NCBI GenBank assembly: GCA_014841835.1
Contig: JACYUQ010000001.1
Span: 124,001 to 188,000, forward strand
Reading direction: 5' to 3'
Length of the DNA stretch: 64,000 nucleotides
Source: Oxalobacteraceae sp. CFBP 13730
GTDB taxonomy: Bacteria > Pseudomonadota > Gammaproteobacteria > Burkholderiales > Burkholderiaceae_D
Below, one piece after another: positions 1-8,209 of the stretch; the first letter of the stretch is position 1, and each line of letters begins with the position of its first letter. Both the position numbers and the translations under genes were made by a program. The notes beneath the pieces are model-generated. The model searched no databases, was not told the DNA's origin, and was given only the letters and a program-made list of their open reading frames with translations.

Positions 1-263
1 GTCTTTGTTCGCAGCTCGATGGTTTTCATTCGCCCGCGCCGCTCGTACATCACCGTAGTGATGCCGCGCTCGCGGAGCATGTTCAGTGCGCACTCGTAGG
101 CCGCGCGGTCGATCTTGCCGACAGCGCCGTGCACATACACGGTGCTGCTTGTCAGGTGGGTGACCGTGATGATCCCTTCGTACGCGCGGCGCGCTTCGTA
201 GCCGCCCGGCGCGGAGTACGCGCGAATGGTCGAGACCTCGGGGGTCATATGTAGATGGGTCAT
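1..263 (-). CDS. Hypothetical phage protein, cut by the window edge
   Basis: The reverse strand from 263 reads MTHLHMTPEVSTIRAYSAPG and stays open to the window edge, so the C-terminus is missing. It lies downstream of the major capsid gene and a 49-residue protein, where HK97-like phages carry head completion or head-tail connector genes, but I recognise no domain. The visible 87 residues look like a small alpha/beta protein ending in a basic stretch (YERRGRMK). There is no strong Shine-Dalgarno; a second ATG at 248 is an alternative start. Confidence 0.55.
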   Translation of the reverse strand, partial: MTHLHMTPEVSTIRAYSAPGGYEARRAYEGIITVTHLTSSTVYVHGAVGKIDRAAYECALNMLRERGITTVMYERRGRMKTIELRTK

Positions 264-340
264 CACGGTTGCTTTCTCTTAGCGCTGTGCCGGGTCGGCG
301 CGCGCGGTGCGTGCCTGCCCGGCGCCGGAGATGCAGAAGA

Positions 341-490
341 TTACTTCGCTGGTTTTGCGGCTTTGGCGTCTGCCTCGTATGGCTTTGCCACCTTTCCGTC
401 GGTCAGGATCTTGGCCTGGTCAGCCTCGAAGCCGGCGACGTCGCCCGGACTGTAAATTTTCCAGGGCTTGATGAATTCGACAGTTTCCAC
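341..490 (-). CDS. Small phage head-region protein, 49 aa
   Basis: A GTG codon at 490 is preceded by AAGGA eight bases upstream and opens a frame of 49 codons ending in TAA at 341. The protein starts VETVEFIKPWKIYSPGDVAG, then has an acidic middle and ends in an Ala/Lys-rich tail (KAAKPAK). The site directly downstream of the capsid gene and the strong ribosome-binding site support a real gene. Short proteins of this style (a line about the placement of a protein followed by a Lys/Ala tail) are common after phage capsid genes; the function is unknown. Confidence 0.6.
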   Translation of the reverse strand: METVEFIKPWKIYSPGDVAGFEADQAKILTDGKVAKPYEADAKAAKPAK

Positions 491-551
491 GATGGAGTTC
501 CTTGATGAAGGGTTGGCCGACCTGCGGAAGCAGGCCGGCAGTCAGGTCGCT

Positions 552-1877
552 TTAGGCGCCCCAGGTGACCGCAGTCAGAATCGCGATCGATTCGACGTGG
601 CGCGGGCCGAAGTCGTGCTTCGCGATGACGCGCACCAGCGTCTGATCACGCTGGAAGGCGCTCACGAGATTGCCGCCTTCGTCCTTGTACGTCGCTTCCT
701 TCGAGTAATCGATCAGAAGCGTTTCGTCTTCGCCGATGAAGCAGTCGTTGAAGTCCACGAAGTAGATTTCCGACTGGTTCGAGCTGGCGCCCAGGTTGTT
801 CGGGATTTGGGTCGTCTTGCCGACTGGATAGCCCTTCAGGTTCCCGTCCTTCATCTCGGGGTAGACCTTGTTGCCGTTGCCGTCGCGCAGGCCTTCCAGG
901 AAGCGGAACGAACGCGGCGACATGATCCAGCCGGGCGCCCCCATGTTGGCGTTGACGTTTTCCAGAGCCAGAATCAGCTTGTTCAGATCGGTTTCGATCT
1001 TTTGCAGCGTGTCACCTGCGGACGCCGCGAATTTGAAGCCGGCCAGCGCCCAGGCCAGCAGGCCTTTCGGGGTTTCCAGGGTGCCGTCGTCGCGGATGAA
1101 CGCCTTGTCTTCGCGCGAGCTCATGGCACCAGTCAGGTCATCCACCACCAGCTTGTCGACGTTCGGGCTGGTGCCGGCGTAGGCCAGGAGGTCGTTCGAG
1201 ATCGGGACCAGGCCGGTCAGCTTCTTAGCCGACAGCTTCAGGTTGTCGAAAGTCTGGCCAGTCACACCGATATCCGAATCGCTGCCGGTGTAGCCAACGA
1301 CTGCACCACCCTTCAGGCGCGGCAGGGTGATGTTGCCGTTCGTGAGCGGCAGCGTGCGTGCGCCGAGCCGGCGGACAACCGACTGCGGACGCCACAGTTC
1401 GATCACCTCGCGGGCCATGTTTTGCGGGACGAGCACGCCGCCGGCGCCAGGGGTCAGGGTGTTCAGCGCCATTGCGACGTCTTCACCGAAGTGATTGTCC
1501 ATCGCAAACTTGGCGGCCACCTGCTGATTGCCTTGAGCGACAACCAGTGCGCGCACCATGCGCGACATGCCGGTACCGGGCACGCTTGGCATGCGCGGCG
1601 TGGCCGGCATGCTTGCAGCGGCTGCAGGCGGTGCTGCGGGTTGGTGGATCGCCGACAGGGCGCGGTCGACAGGCACGGCGGCGGCAGCGGCCATGCTCTC
1701 GGATGCTTCCATGCGGGTGATCTGCGCGGTGAGCTCGCCGAATTTGGTTTGCAGACCGGTGAACTCGACCAGCTGTTCCGCGGTCAGTTGACCGCCGCCG
1801 GCTTCGATCAGGGCCAGGGCTTGCACGCTGGCGTTGACCTTGGCGCGTTCGCTGCGGAGTTCGTTGATGGTTGGCAT
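552..1877 (-). CDS. Phage major capsid protein, HK97 family
   Basis: 441 residues, the usual size for an HK97-fold capsid protein that carries an N-terminal scaffold (delta) domain. The first 80 or so residues (MPTINELRSERAKVNASVQA onward) are charged and helical, then an Ala/Pro/Met linker follows, then the conserved capsid core with the stretches LVPQNMAREVIELWRPQSVV and LPRLKGGAVVGYTGSDSDI. The C-terminus has the typical segment around FIGEDETLLIDYSKEATYKD. Start ATG at 1877 has AGGAG seven bases upstream. It follows the portal and S49 protease genes, the standard order; the protease presumably removes the delta domain during maturation (known of the family). Confidence 0.95.
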   Translation of the reverse strand: MPTINELRSERAKVNASVQALALIEAGGGQLTAEQLVEFTGLQTKFGELTAQITRMEASESMAAAAAVPVDRALSAIHQPAAPPAAAASMPATPRMPSVPGTGMSRMVRALVVAQGNQQVAAKFAMDNHFGEDVAMALNTLTPGAGGVLVPQNMAREVIELWRPQSVVRRLGARTLPLTNGNITLPRLKGGAVVGYTGSDSDIGVTGQTFDNLKLSAKKLTGLVPISNDLLAYAGTSPNVDKLVVDDLTGAMSSREDKAFIRDDGTLETPKGLLAWALAGFKFAASAGDTLQKIETDLNKLILALENVNANMGAPGWIMSPRSFRFLEGLRDGNGNKVYPEMKDGNLKGYPVGKTTQIPNNLGASSNQSEIYFVDFNDCFIGEDETLLIDYSKEATYKDEGGNLVSAFQRDQTLVRVIAKHDFGPRHVESIAILTAVTWGA

Positions 1878-1896
1878 ATTGCCTCTCCTAGAATTG

Positions 1897-1920
1897 AAAA
1901 AGCCGCCTCGAGGGCGGCTT
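1897..1920 (-). terminator. Hairpin with T-tract between protease and capsid genes
   Basis: On the reverse strand an 8-bp perfect stem AAGCCGCC/GGCGGCTT with a 5-base CTCGA loop runs into TTTTT. It fits an intrinsic terminator and sits in the 66-bp gap between the S49 protease stop and the capsid start, so transcripts of the upstream late operon must pass it to reach the capsid gene. Confidence 0.7.
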
Positions 1921-1943
1921 GGTTGCTTGTCCCGCGAACGCGG

Positions 1944-2903
1944 TCAAATTTGGGTTTGGAGCGCCATTGCTTTTGCGCGGGCGCCAATGGATTGCTTCGA
2001 ATTGCGGGTGACGCGCGCCTCACGCGCCTGGGCAGCGATGCGGTCAATGGCGGCTTGGGGCGTCTCGATACGATCGGCGAAACCCACATCGATACCTTGC
2101 TGCCCCATGAACACGCCAGCCTCGGTGCTGCGCACCGCGTCAGCGCCGATACCACGGTACCGGGCGACCGATTCAACAAACTGACCGTAATATCCCTGCA
2201 CCATGTCGTTCAGAAACTTGAGTGACTGGTCAGTCAGCGGCTCATGCGGACTCAGGTCGTTCTTGTGCGCGCCAGCGTAGACCGTTGTCACCTTCACTCC
2301 CATTTGCTCGTTTCGGGCCGAGACATCCATGTGCTTGGCGATCACACCGACAGAACCAACGCCTGAGGTGCGCGACATGGAGACGTTGCCAATCGCCGAC
2401 GCGATCAGGTAACCGGCCGAGTAGGCGCTGTAGTGGGTGATCGCACTCATCGGCTTGACGCCGCGCGCTTCGAAGAGGAAGTCAGCCAGCTCGAAAGCGC
2501 CGACGGTGCTGCCGCCTGGGCTGTCGATGTCGAAAGCGATTTGTTCAACCGCTGGATCCGCGAGCGCTGCGCTGACTTGGCCACGCAGCTGCTCGTAGCT
2601 GGTCATGGTTTCGCATGGGTTCATCTGCATGCTGCGACTCACCAGCACGCCATGCACTGGGATGATGGCCACGCCAGTATCTGCAATCATCTGACGGCGC
2701 GATGACTCGGCCCGCATGGCGGCCGTTTCGTACGGGCCATTATCGTCATCCATCATCTGCGGCTGCGCGCCGTTTAGGCTCAGGTTGACGATGTTCAGAC
2801 TCATTTGCTGATTGGCCCAGGCCGCGGCCTGGTCTAGCATCGACTCGGTCACCATGAGTGGCTGATTAAAAATCATGCCGGCGATGCGGAAACGGTTTTT
2901 CAT
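1944..2903 (-). CDS. S49-family (SppA/ClpP-like) phage prohead protease
   Basis: 319 residues with the S49 peptidase fold: VAIIPVHGVLVSRS, the oxyanion-region motif FDIDSPGGSTVGAFELADFL, the nucleophile serine in THYSAYSAGYLIASA, and the catalytic-lysine region SRTSGVGSVGVIAKHMDVSA. Members at this position act as protein-C-like head maturation proteases that process the scaffold domain of the capsid protein. It overlaps the portal stop by ATGA (2900-2903), so the two are translationally coupled. Unlike in lambda C/Nu3, the capsid scaffold here is probably fused to the capsid protein itself. Confidence 0.9.
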   Translation of the reverse strand: MKNRFRIAGMIFNQPLMVTESMLDQAAAWANQQMSLNIVNLSLNGAQPQMMDDDNGPYETAAMRAESSRRQMIADTGVAIIPVHGVLVSRSMQMNPCETMTSYEQLRGQVSAALADPAVEQIAFDIDSPGGSTVGAFELADFLFEARGVKPMSAITHYSAYSAGYLIASAIGNVSMSRTSGVGSVGVIAKHMDVSARNEQMGVKVTTVYAGAHKNDLSPHEPLTDQSLKFLNDMVQGYYGQFVESVARYRGIGADAVRSTEAGVFMGQQGIDVGFADRIETPQAAIDRIAAQAREARVTRNSKQSIGARAKAMALQTQI

Positions 2904-4144
2904 GCAAGGATTCCTTGAATTTCGGCGACTTGCTCAGCGCTCGCCTTGACAGGCGTAACCGGCAGCGGCTTGGCCGCGTCGACCATGTTGAGCGGCTGCA
3001 GGTACGTGTTGCCACCCTTAATAGGAGGCAGGTTTTCCAGGCGGCGGATGTCGTTGACGGACAGCCATCCCCACTGGCGGGCGACCGCGTATGCGGCGTA
3101 GCGTGATCCTTGGTCGCCGCGCAGCAGGCCGGAGACGTTGAACTCGATGTAGTACTCGTCCCGCTCGCGCGGGAGCAGCAGGTCGCGCATCATCGCTTGC
3201 TCGTGCCGCTTGATCCATGGCAGCAGCGTATAGATCACGAACTGGATCGCCTGGTGCTCGATGTTCGAGAACGTGGCCTTGTCCAGCTCCCCGATCATGT
3301 GCGGCGGCACCTTGTAGATGCGCGCGATGTCGAGCGAAGTCAGCTTCAGGGCCGGGATCAGCTCCGCGTCGACGTTGGTCATCGACAGAGGCTTGAACGT
3401 CATCCCCTCCTGCAGCATCGCCACGCGCTTGGCGTTGGTGCTGCCACCGTACATTTGCTGCCAACGATCGGTGATTCGGTCGATGACGCTCTGGTCCTTG
3501 ATCGGCGACGACTCTCGCGGGCGCTCGATCACACCTGACAGCGCGGTCCCGTTCAGGAACGACTTGCCGGCGTACTGCTGGATCGCCTGGGCGTGGCCGA
3601 TGGCGTTCGCGTGCAGCATGATCGGCGACATGCCGACGTAGTTGTTCAGGCTCCACCACCGTACGTGATGCACCATCCGCTGCGGAATCGGCTCTTGGCC
3701 ATCGATGCGGTAGTACGGCAGCAGGTCTGGCCCCTTGAGCACCTGGACGCTCTCGGTATCCACCGGGTACAAGCCGGTGACAGTGCCGTCGCCATCACGG
3801 CCGATCAGGCTGATCGAGTTGCCTCGGGTGCCAGCCTTCAGCTGGCTGTTCTCGCGGTATTCGAACGGCGTCTGCCACTCATTCGGGGCATACGCCAGGA
3901 TCCTGTAAAGCGGATGATCCTTGGCCGGCTCGCGACCGCCATCCTCAGTACGGCGGAACAGCTCGAGCGGCAGTTGCGCGATGCTTTCGGCGATCAAAGT
4001 TACGCACGCCTGCAGCGAAGTCAGCGTGAGGGCCGACTCGACAGTCACCAGCGGTCCCGCATCGGAGCGCGCTCCACCCAGGCCGGAAAGCCAACTGCCG
4101 CCGCCGGCGCTAACCTGCGGGCTAAAAAACTGTTTGGCGAACAT
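2900..4144 (-). CDS. Phage portal protein, HK97 family
   Basis: 414 residues, a normal length for HK97-type portals. Recognisable stretches are ESIAQLPLELFRRTEDGG near the N-terminus, the DNA-channel region GMSPIMLHANAIGHAQ followed by YAGKSFLNGTALSGVI, and the conserved IARIYKVPPHMIGELDKATF near residue 290, followed by WIKRHEQAMMRDLL. It forms the dodecameric ring at one capsid vertex through which TerL pumps DNA (family knowledge). The gene begins three bases after the stop of the small membrane-protein gene and overlaps the protease gene. Confidence 0.95.
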   Translation of the reverse strand: MFAKQFFSPQVSAGGGSWLSGLGGARSDAGPLVTVESALTLTSLQACVTLIAESIAQLPLELFRRTEDGGREPAKDHPLYRILAYAPNEWQTPFEYRENSQLKAGTRGNSISLIGRDGDGTVTGLYPVDTESVQVLKGPDLLPYYRIDGQEPIPQRMVHHVRWWSLNNYVGMSPIMLHANAIGHAQAIQQYAGKSFLNGTALSGVIERPRESSPIKDQSVIDRITDRWQQMYGGSTNAKRVAMLQEGMTFKPLSMTNVDAELIPALKLTSLDIARIYKVPPHMIGELDKATFSNIEHQAIQFVIYTLLPWIKRHEQAMMRDLLLPRERDEYYIEFNVSGLLRGDQGSRYAAYAVARQWGWLSVNDIRRLENLPPIKGGNTYLQPLNMVDAAKPLPVTPVKASAEQVAEIQGILA

Positions 4145-4147
4145 CCG

Positions 4148-4321
4148 TTATTCCTTGATGCCACCGCGCGCCATGGCGCGGGCAACGGTGTAAGACCAGA
4201 ACAGCAGGCCAGCGCCAGCGACGATGAAGCCTGCTGGCACGAAAATCATCCCGGCGCCGACGGTGATCGAAAGCAGGCCGATGATGCCGGCGACGAGGGT
4301 CGCCCAGTCAATAAAGTTCAT
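4148..4321 (-). CDS. Small phage membrane protein, 57 aa
   Basis: ATG at 4321 overlaps the terminase stop as ATGA and the frame closes at TAA 4148, just before the portal start. The protein starts MNFIDWATLVAGIIGLLSIT and has two hydrophobic segments (about residues 5-25 and 27-47) separated by a short Gly/Pro turn, with a basic, charged tail (ARAMARGGIKE). It is too small for a common gene cut-off, but the overlaps on both sides support it. Function unknown; holin-like size and topology are only suggestive. Confidence 0.65.
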   Translation of the reverse strand: MNFIDWATLVAGIIGLLSITVGAGMIFVPAGFIVAGAGLLFWSYTVARAMARGGIKE

Positions 4322-6012
4322 ATGCAAACGCCCTCGTCGTAAATTGAAGTGGTCTGGGCCGCCTCCGGGTTAAGTGCCATTAGCTGCACCGCATTGAATA
4401 GCGCCATCAGCGGGTCGATCTTGCCGGTGCCAGATGCCTGCTTGGTAATGAGCGCCGCGTTACCACGTGGCTCGATCTTGGCGTTACTGACGCACCAGCT
4501 CATGAGTGGTTGGCCCCCATGCAGCAGTACGCCTTCGGCCAGCTTCCGCTCAGTTACGCTGATCGCGCCGATGAGCTTCCACCCTTGCGACACGCCAAAG
4601 CACTTGGCCTCGTCGATCTCGGCGTCGATCAGCGCCTGGAACATGACCTTGTGGGTCTTCTCCGGGTCTAATCCGACGGATGCAAGGAGGCCCGACTCGT
4701 TGACCTCCTTGACGACTGCCGCCACCTGGGCGACATCACCAGGCAACTCCTCAATGATCACCAGGTCCCCCTGCTCCTGGAAGTCGGTGTATTTGCTTTC
4801 CTCGCTTTTGCGGCGCTCCATCGCGATTGGGTGTGCCCAGGCGCGCGTCCATGCAAGCCACTTGCCAGTGTTTCGCTCGCGGCCAACGAAAGCCAGACCC
4901 AGTAAGTCATCTAGGCCGCCGCCGTCGATGCCGGCCGTGATCACCTCGCAACGCGCGAGCAGCTCGTGGAGCGTGATTCCGGGCACCTTCGCCTGACGCT
5001 CCCAAAAATCGGCACCAACCCAGCGATCTGAGCGCAGATTCAAGCCGATTTCGACATTGCCGTGCTTCGACAAGAAGCCGCGCAGCGATGCCTCGCCCTC
5101 GATCTCAGCCTTCATGAATTCGCGCTCAAGGAACGCGCTGTCGACTGAGTACCCGTAGTTCGGGTTCACCATCGGGAGATTTTCGAGCTTGAGGTGCTGC
5201 TTCGCCTTCACCATCTCCGGCGGGTGCTCGTAGATGATCGGCACGAACTGCGGGTCGTGTATCTTTCCGTCCCGGACGTCGCGGGCGTATTGCAGTTTTT
5301 CTTTGAAGATGCCGGCAGGTGGTTCATCACTCTGCGTCGTCACCCAAATAACGAAGCCCTCCGGACGAGATGCCAGGCCGCCCAGCGCCTCCCGAAACAT
5401 ATCCTTCGCGTTTGCTTGTTTTCCGAACAACCACAACTCTTCGACGAGCGTGCCGACTGATTTCTTACCCGCGACCGTCGCGCTATCAGTTGCGATCACC
5501 CTGAGAGTCGAATTCTTCTCGCGGTGCGTCAGCTTTTTAACGTGCTCTTGCACGTGAATCAGGTCGAGTAGTTCGCTGTAGTCGTCTTCATCCAAGTAAT
5601 TCACCATGTCCCGCGCCGGGTTGTAGCTGTTGTCAGCCACTTCCTTGGTAGGGGCGAGGATGGTGAACTCAGCCGACTGGCGCCAGTTCCGGATCAGGCA
5701 GGTCAGCATGATCGAGGCTGCCAGGCCAGACTTGAAGTTCTTCTTCGGCAGCATCACGAACCACTCTTTGATCAGCCGTCGGCCACTCTGCGCGTCATAC
5801 GCGCCGAACACCGATGCCGCCAAATCGAACACCCATTGGCCGGATGCCTCGCCGATCCGTGGGCTGCCAGGTGCATCGACAATCCGCAACTCGCGCATAA
5901 CCTCCAGATTAGCCTCTGCTTCCTCTGGAAAAATGGGTGGCGGAATGATCGAACGGCCGGATCGAAGTCGCTCCGCCCAATCAGGGCACGCTGTTGTCCA
6001 CTCCGGCATCAC
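4318..6012 (-). CDS. Terminase large subunit
   Basis: 564 residues. An N-terminal ATPase domain carries an atypical Walker A loop (MLPKKNFKSGLAASIML, near residue 90) and a Walker B-like acidic patch (VGTLVEELWLFGKQ). The C-terminal nuclease domain contains the metal-binding stretch ITAGIDGGGLDDLLGLAFVG. It matches the HK97-type TerL family in length and order and follows the small subunit. The enzyme cuts concatemers and packages DNA into the prohead through the portal. Start ATG at 6012 overlaps the small-subunit stop. Confidence 0.93.
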   Translation of the reverse strand: MMPEWTTACPDWAERLRSGRSIIPPPIFPEEAEANLEVMRELRIVDAPGSPRIGEASGQWVFDLAASVFGAYDAQSGRRLIKEWFVMLPKKNFKSGLAASIMLTCLIRNWRQSAEFTILAPTKEVADNSYNPARDMVNYLDEDDYSELLDLIHVQEHVKKLTHREKNSTLRVIATDSATVAGKKSVGTLVEELWLFGKQANAKDMFREALGGLASRPEGFVIWVTTQSDEPPAGIFKEKLQYARDVRDGKIHDPQFVPIIYEHPPEMVKAKQHLKLENLPMVNPNYGYSVDSAFLEREFMKAEIEGEASLRGFLSKHGNVEIGLNLRSDRWVGADFWERQAKVPGITLHELLARCEVITAGIDGGGLDDLLGLAFVGRERNTGKWLAWTRAWAHPIAMERRKSEESKYTDFQEQGDLVIIEELPGDVAQVAAVVKEVNESGLLASVGLDPEKTHKVMFQALIDAEIDEAKCFGVSQGWKLIGAISVTERKLAEGVLLHGGQPLMSWCVSNAKIEPRGNAALITKQASGTGKIDPLMALFNAVQLMALNPEAAQTTSIYDEGVCI

Positions 6013-6473
6013 AACCTCTTACCGTTCGCCGCTGCCAACTTTGGCGGCTCGGATGAGCCGAATTTTCCAGCGCCAGCCTTGCGCGCCGCGACCTGTTTCT
6101 GATCTTTCTTCCCGCCCTCGCCCAGTTTCTGATGCTTAAACGGGAGCATCGCCTTCGCCGCATCGATTCGAAGCCGAAGATCCGCCGCTGGCTCGTTCAT
6201 GACCTGAGTGAGGAATTCGACAGGGTCGGCGGTTGGCGGAATCTCGATGGCGTCGTCGACTGGACCGGGCGTCGCCGGTGCCTTCGTGCCTGCGATAGAG
6301 GTCGGCTGACGGCGCTGATCGAGGTAGGCTTCAACATCCGGGTCTTTAACATTTCGGGACCCGGCTGCCGATGCCGTTTTTTCACTGAAGCCGGCACGAA
6401 TCGCCGCTTCCTTATTCGAGAACCCGGCCAAAACGGCATCGGCGAAGGCTCGCTTCTTGCCTGTTAAAGCCAT
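6009..6473 (-). CDS. Terminase small subunit
   Basis: About 154 residues. The N-terminus MALTGKKRAFADAVLAGFSN followed by EAAIRAGFSEKTASAAGSRN is the Terminase_2-type helix-turn-helix that binds the packaging site, and the C-terminal part is basic (KKDQKQVAARKAGAGKF), as expected for contact with DNA and TerL. I chose the ATG at 6473 because GGAGGA lies eight bases upstream; an in-frame TTG six bases earlier is less likely. Confidence 0.88.
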   Translation of the reverse strand: MALTGKKRAFADAVLAGFSNKEAAIRAGFSEKTASAAGSRNVKDPDVEAYLDQRRQPTSIAGTKAPATPGPVDDAIEIPPTADPVEFLTQVMNEPAADLRLRIDAAKAMLPFKHQKLGEGGKKDQKQVAARKAGAGKFGSSEPPKLAAANGKRL

Positions 6474-6559
6474 TAACAATTTCCTCCAGGGGGACTTTTT
6501 TCTGCGCGTGAGTTGCTAGTCGGTGTCTGACCAAAGGGGTTCTAGACTTTCGATGCCCC

Positions 6560-6826
6560 CTACCCTTGAGCCAGGACAGCAGTGGCGCGAAGGCCGCCAC
6601 ACAGGAGCGCGACCTTGACGCCTGGCAAAGACGCGGCGAAGTTCGACTTGATCTGCTCGGCTTGCTCCTTGGTCAGGAACCGATCGCAGGTGACGAGCAG
6701 CGTGTCGCCTGGCGCGATGACCACCTTGGCAAGCGACAGGTCAATAGGACGAGCCACGCTGCCGCGCTTCACGAGCAGTCTTAGCATCGTGGCAAGGTAC
6801 GCAAAGGGTTTCTTTATTGCTGTCAT
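6560..6826 (-). CDS. Conserved small phage protein, 88 aa
   Basis: MTAIKKPFAYLATMLRLLVK opens a frame with GGAGG eight bases upstream of the ATG at 6826. The C-terminal half, with the pattern APGDTLLVTCDRFLTKEQAE then LPGVKVALLCGG, is a pattern I associate with short phage proteins of unknown role encoded near terminase or HNH genes. The start lies 86 bases inside the 3' end of the HNH gene in another frame, a long but plausible overlap. No function can be assigned. Confidence 0.65.
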   Translation of the reverse strand: MTAIKKPFAYLATMLRLLVKRGSVARPIDLSLAKVVIAPGDTLLVTCDRFLTKEQAEQIKSNFAASLPGVKVALLCGGLRATAVLAQG

Positions 6827-7061
6827 CATCACTGCCTCCAGCCCACAAGGGCTTGATGTGGTCGACCGGATGGCCGATGGTTGTGCGGCCTTGCCGCCTG
6901 CACTCTTGGCACAGGCTGCAGTCGCGGGCGCGGATGCGCTTACGATCAAGCACGCCAGCATAGCCGCGCTTGCGCTCGACCACGACACCTGGGCGTGCGG
7001 TCAGGGTGGCGACGCGCGGCGCCGCCGATTGCAGTCGGGACTTGAGGGCGGTCAGCTTCAT
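6741..7061 (-). CDS. HNH endonuclease next to terminase
   Basis: 106 residues with a full HNH motif: the zinc-binding CSLCQECRR pair near residue 48, the HPVDHIKPLWAGGSDDDSN core and NKETLCVPCHDAKTAREA near the C-terminus. HNH proteins beside terminase are a hallmark of HK97-type cos phages, where they assist TerL in cutting (known for HK97 gp74). The start ATG overlaps the preceding stop by ATGA (7058-7061). Confidence 0.92.
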   Translation of the reverse strand: MKLTALKSRLQSAAPRVATLTARPGVVVERKRGYAGVLDRKRIRARDCSLCQECRRQGRTTIGHPVDHIKPLWAGGSDDDSNKETLCVPCHDAKTAREARQRGSSY

Positions 7062-7279
7062 TTGATGGCGGGCACCAGCTCGGCCAACTCATCGAGCAGC
7101 AGGCCCGGCTGACCGTGGCCCTTGGCGCGAAGTATCTCGACCGCGCGCTCGGCCTCAGCCAGGCGATCACACAGGCGCCGCAGCGCTGTCTCGTCGACCA
7201 CGTGGAAGACCATGGCTGGCTTGCCGCCAGTGACAGCACGGATGATCTGGTCGCGGTAGCAGACGATCGGCATGCTCAC
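7058..7279 (-). CDS. Hypothetical phage protein, 73 aa
   Basis: GTG at 7279 lies one base after the upstream stop, with GGAG seven bases before it; an ATG at 7273 is the alternative. The protein begins with MSMPIVCYRDQIIRAVTGGK and continues into a helical stretch (RRLCDRLAEAERAVEILRA) and ends in LDELAELVPAIK. It is coupled to the HNH gene. I do not recognise a family. Confidence 0.6.
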   Translation of the reverse strand: MSMPIVCYRDQIIRAVTGGKPAMVFHVVDETALRRLCDRLAEAERAVEILRAKGHGQPGLLLDELAELVPAIK

Positions 7280-7280
7280 G

Positions 7281-7493
7281 TTACTTCTCCCCGAAGCCCG
7301 GCACGTCTTGTGCGGACTCGGTTTTTAACGAGATGAGCCAGATCAGTACGAGCAATCCGACCAGTGTCCACAGCACACCGAACGCCCAGCCCGGCGCGCC
7401 CAGGCGATCGAGCAGCAGCCAGAACAGGATGGCGAGAGCGAGCGGCGAACGCATCGGCAGGGACGACGACTTGATGACGGTGCTGCGCTTCAT
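7281..7493 (-). CDS. Small two-TM phage membrane protein
   Basis: 70 residues from ATG 7493: MKRSTVIKSSSLPMRSPLAL, then two hydrophobic helices (about 17-30 and 34-52) and a charged tail (KTESAQDVPGFGEK). Size and topology would suit a holin, but there is no endolysin gene near it in the window, so this is speculation. It is the first gene after the terminator at 7504-7542. The ribosome-binding site is weak (GGGG ten bases upstream). Confidence 0.5.
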   Translation of the reverse strand: MKRSTVIKSSSLPMRSPLALAILFWLLLDRLGAPGWAFGVLWTLVGLLVLIWLISLKTESAQDVPGFGEK

Positions 7494-7503
7494 TGGATGC
7501 CCC

Positions 7504-7542
7504 AAAAAAAAGCCGCCCCGGCGCATGGATGCGAGGGGCGGC
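7504..7542 (-). terminator. Intrinsic terminator, reverse strand
   Basis: Perfect 8-bp stem GCCGCCCC/GGGGCGGC followed on the reverse strand by eight T residues. It would stop leftward transcripts just before the packaging genes, the place where a Q-type antitermination system would act in a lambdoid phage (inference). Confidence 0.8.
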
Positions 7543-7720
7543 GAAGATCCTGTTGGTACAGGACTGGAAACGGGAGCAGACGGTGGGGCTCTCACCCGCG
7601 GCTTGCATCATAGACGATTAACGTTCGTCCATAAAGCTGCATCTGCATTAATCGGTGGCCCTTACGTGGGCGAGACGGCGAGCCTCAGAGCTATCTGCAA
7701 AGTAGACCGCTAATGCAAAA

Positions 7721-7746
7721 AGCCCGAACGTTTAACGGTTCGGGCT
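7721..7746. terminator. Bidirectional intrinsic terminator
   Basis: Perfect 9-bp stem AGCCCGAAC/GTTCGGGCT, with A residues on the left and TTTT on the right, so it can work on both strands. It lies just downstream (leftward) of the 7784-8209 gene. Together with 7504-7542 it gives two terminators within 250 bases. Confidence 0.8.
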
Positions 7747-7783
7747 TTTCTTAGGGCGTGCAGAGACACCCAGTGCGCAGAGT

Positions 7784-8209
7784 TTACGCCCAATAAAGCC
7801 GCGTTGCAACATTGTTGCGCAACTTCTTTTCCAATTCTTCGCGTGCATCCATCAGCACATCCTCGTACCGCGCGTTCGGGAAGCGCCAGGCCGAAGCGAT
7901 GCCCTGGCTTTTGTAGATGGCCCAGCGATTGCGCATCTGCAGGCTGTCAACCATGGCGTTGACGCTCTCACCGATCTTCATGTCGGCGGCGCGCTGCTGC
8001 TCGTGCAGGTCGCGCTCGTGCACGCCCTCGCCCGCCAGCTTCATGCCGCCGGCGCCCAGGTCACGGTCGTCGGTGCGCATGTAGTCGACCCAGCAGGCCA
8101 TACAGGTGGCATACGGATCGATGGTGCGAACTGTGGATTGCGGGGCCTCCGCCTTGCGGACTCGGCGGAGGGTTGGGGCATTGAAAAAGCCGAGTGCAGC
8201 GGTGGTCAT
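7784..8209 (-). CDS. Hypothetical phage protein before the late genes
   Basis: 141 residues from ATG 8209, which has GGAG six bases upstream. It begins MTTAALGFFNAPTLRRVRKA and has a CMACWVDYMRTDDRD segment near residue 40, a charged middle and a C-terminal helix (DAREELEKKLRNNVATRLYW). Its position, last gene before two terminators and the packaging operon, is where lambdoid phages carry the late regulator (Q). No sequence match to Q is claimed; the idea rests on position only. Confidence 0.6.
   Translation of the reverse strand: MTTAALGFFNAPTLRRVRKAEAPQSTVRTIDPYATCMACWVDYMRTDDRDLGAGGMKLAGEGVHERDLHEQQRAADMKIGESVNAMVDSLQMRNRWAIYKSQGIASAWRFPNARYEDVLMDAREELEKKLRNNVATRLYWA

Noticed and set aside
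468..2225. Long open frame of 585 codons on the + strand opposite the capsid and protease genes
   Set aside because: Antisense shadow of GC-rich coding DNA; the reverse strand carries recognisable capsid and protease motifs, and the + frame is low-complexity Arg/Gln/Val/Ala text without a domain.
7543..7720. Possible tRNA-like or small RNA segment between the two terminators
   Set aside because: Some GGTGGGGCTCTCACC-type pairing is present, but no cloverleaf or promoter could be drawn.
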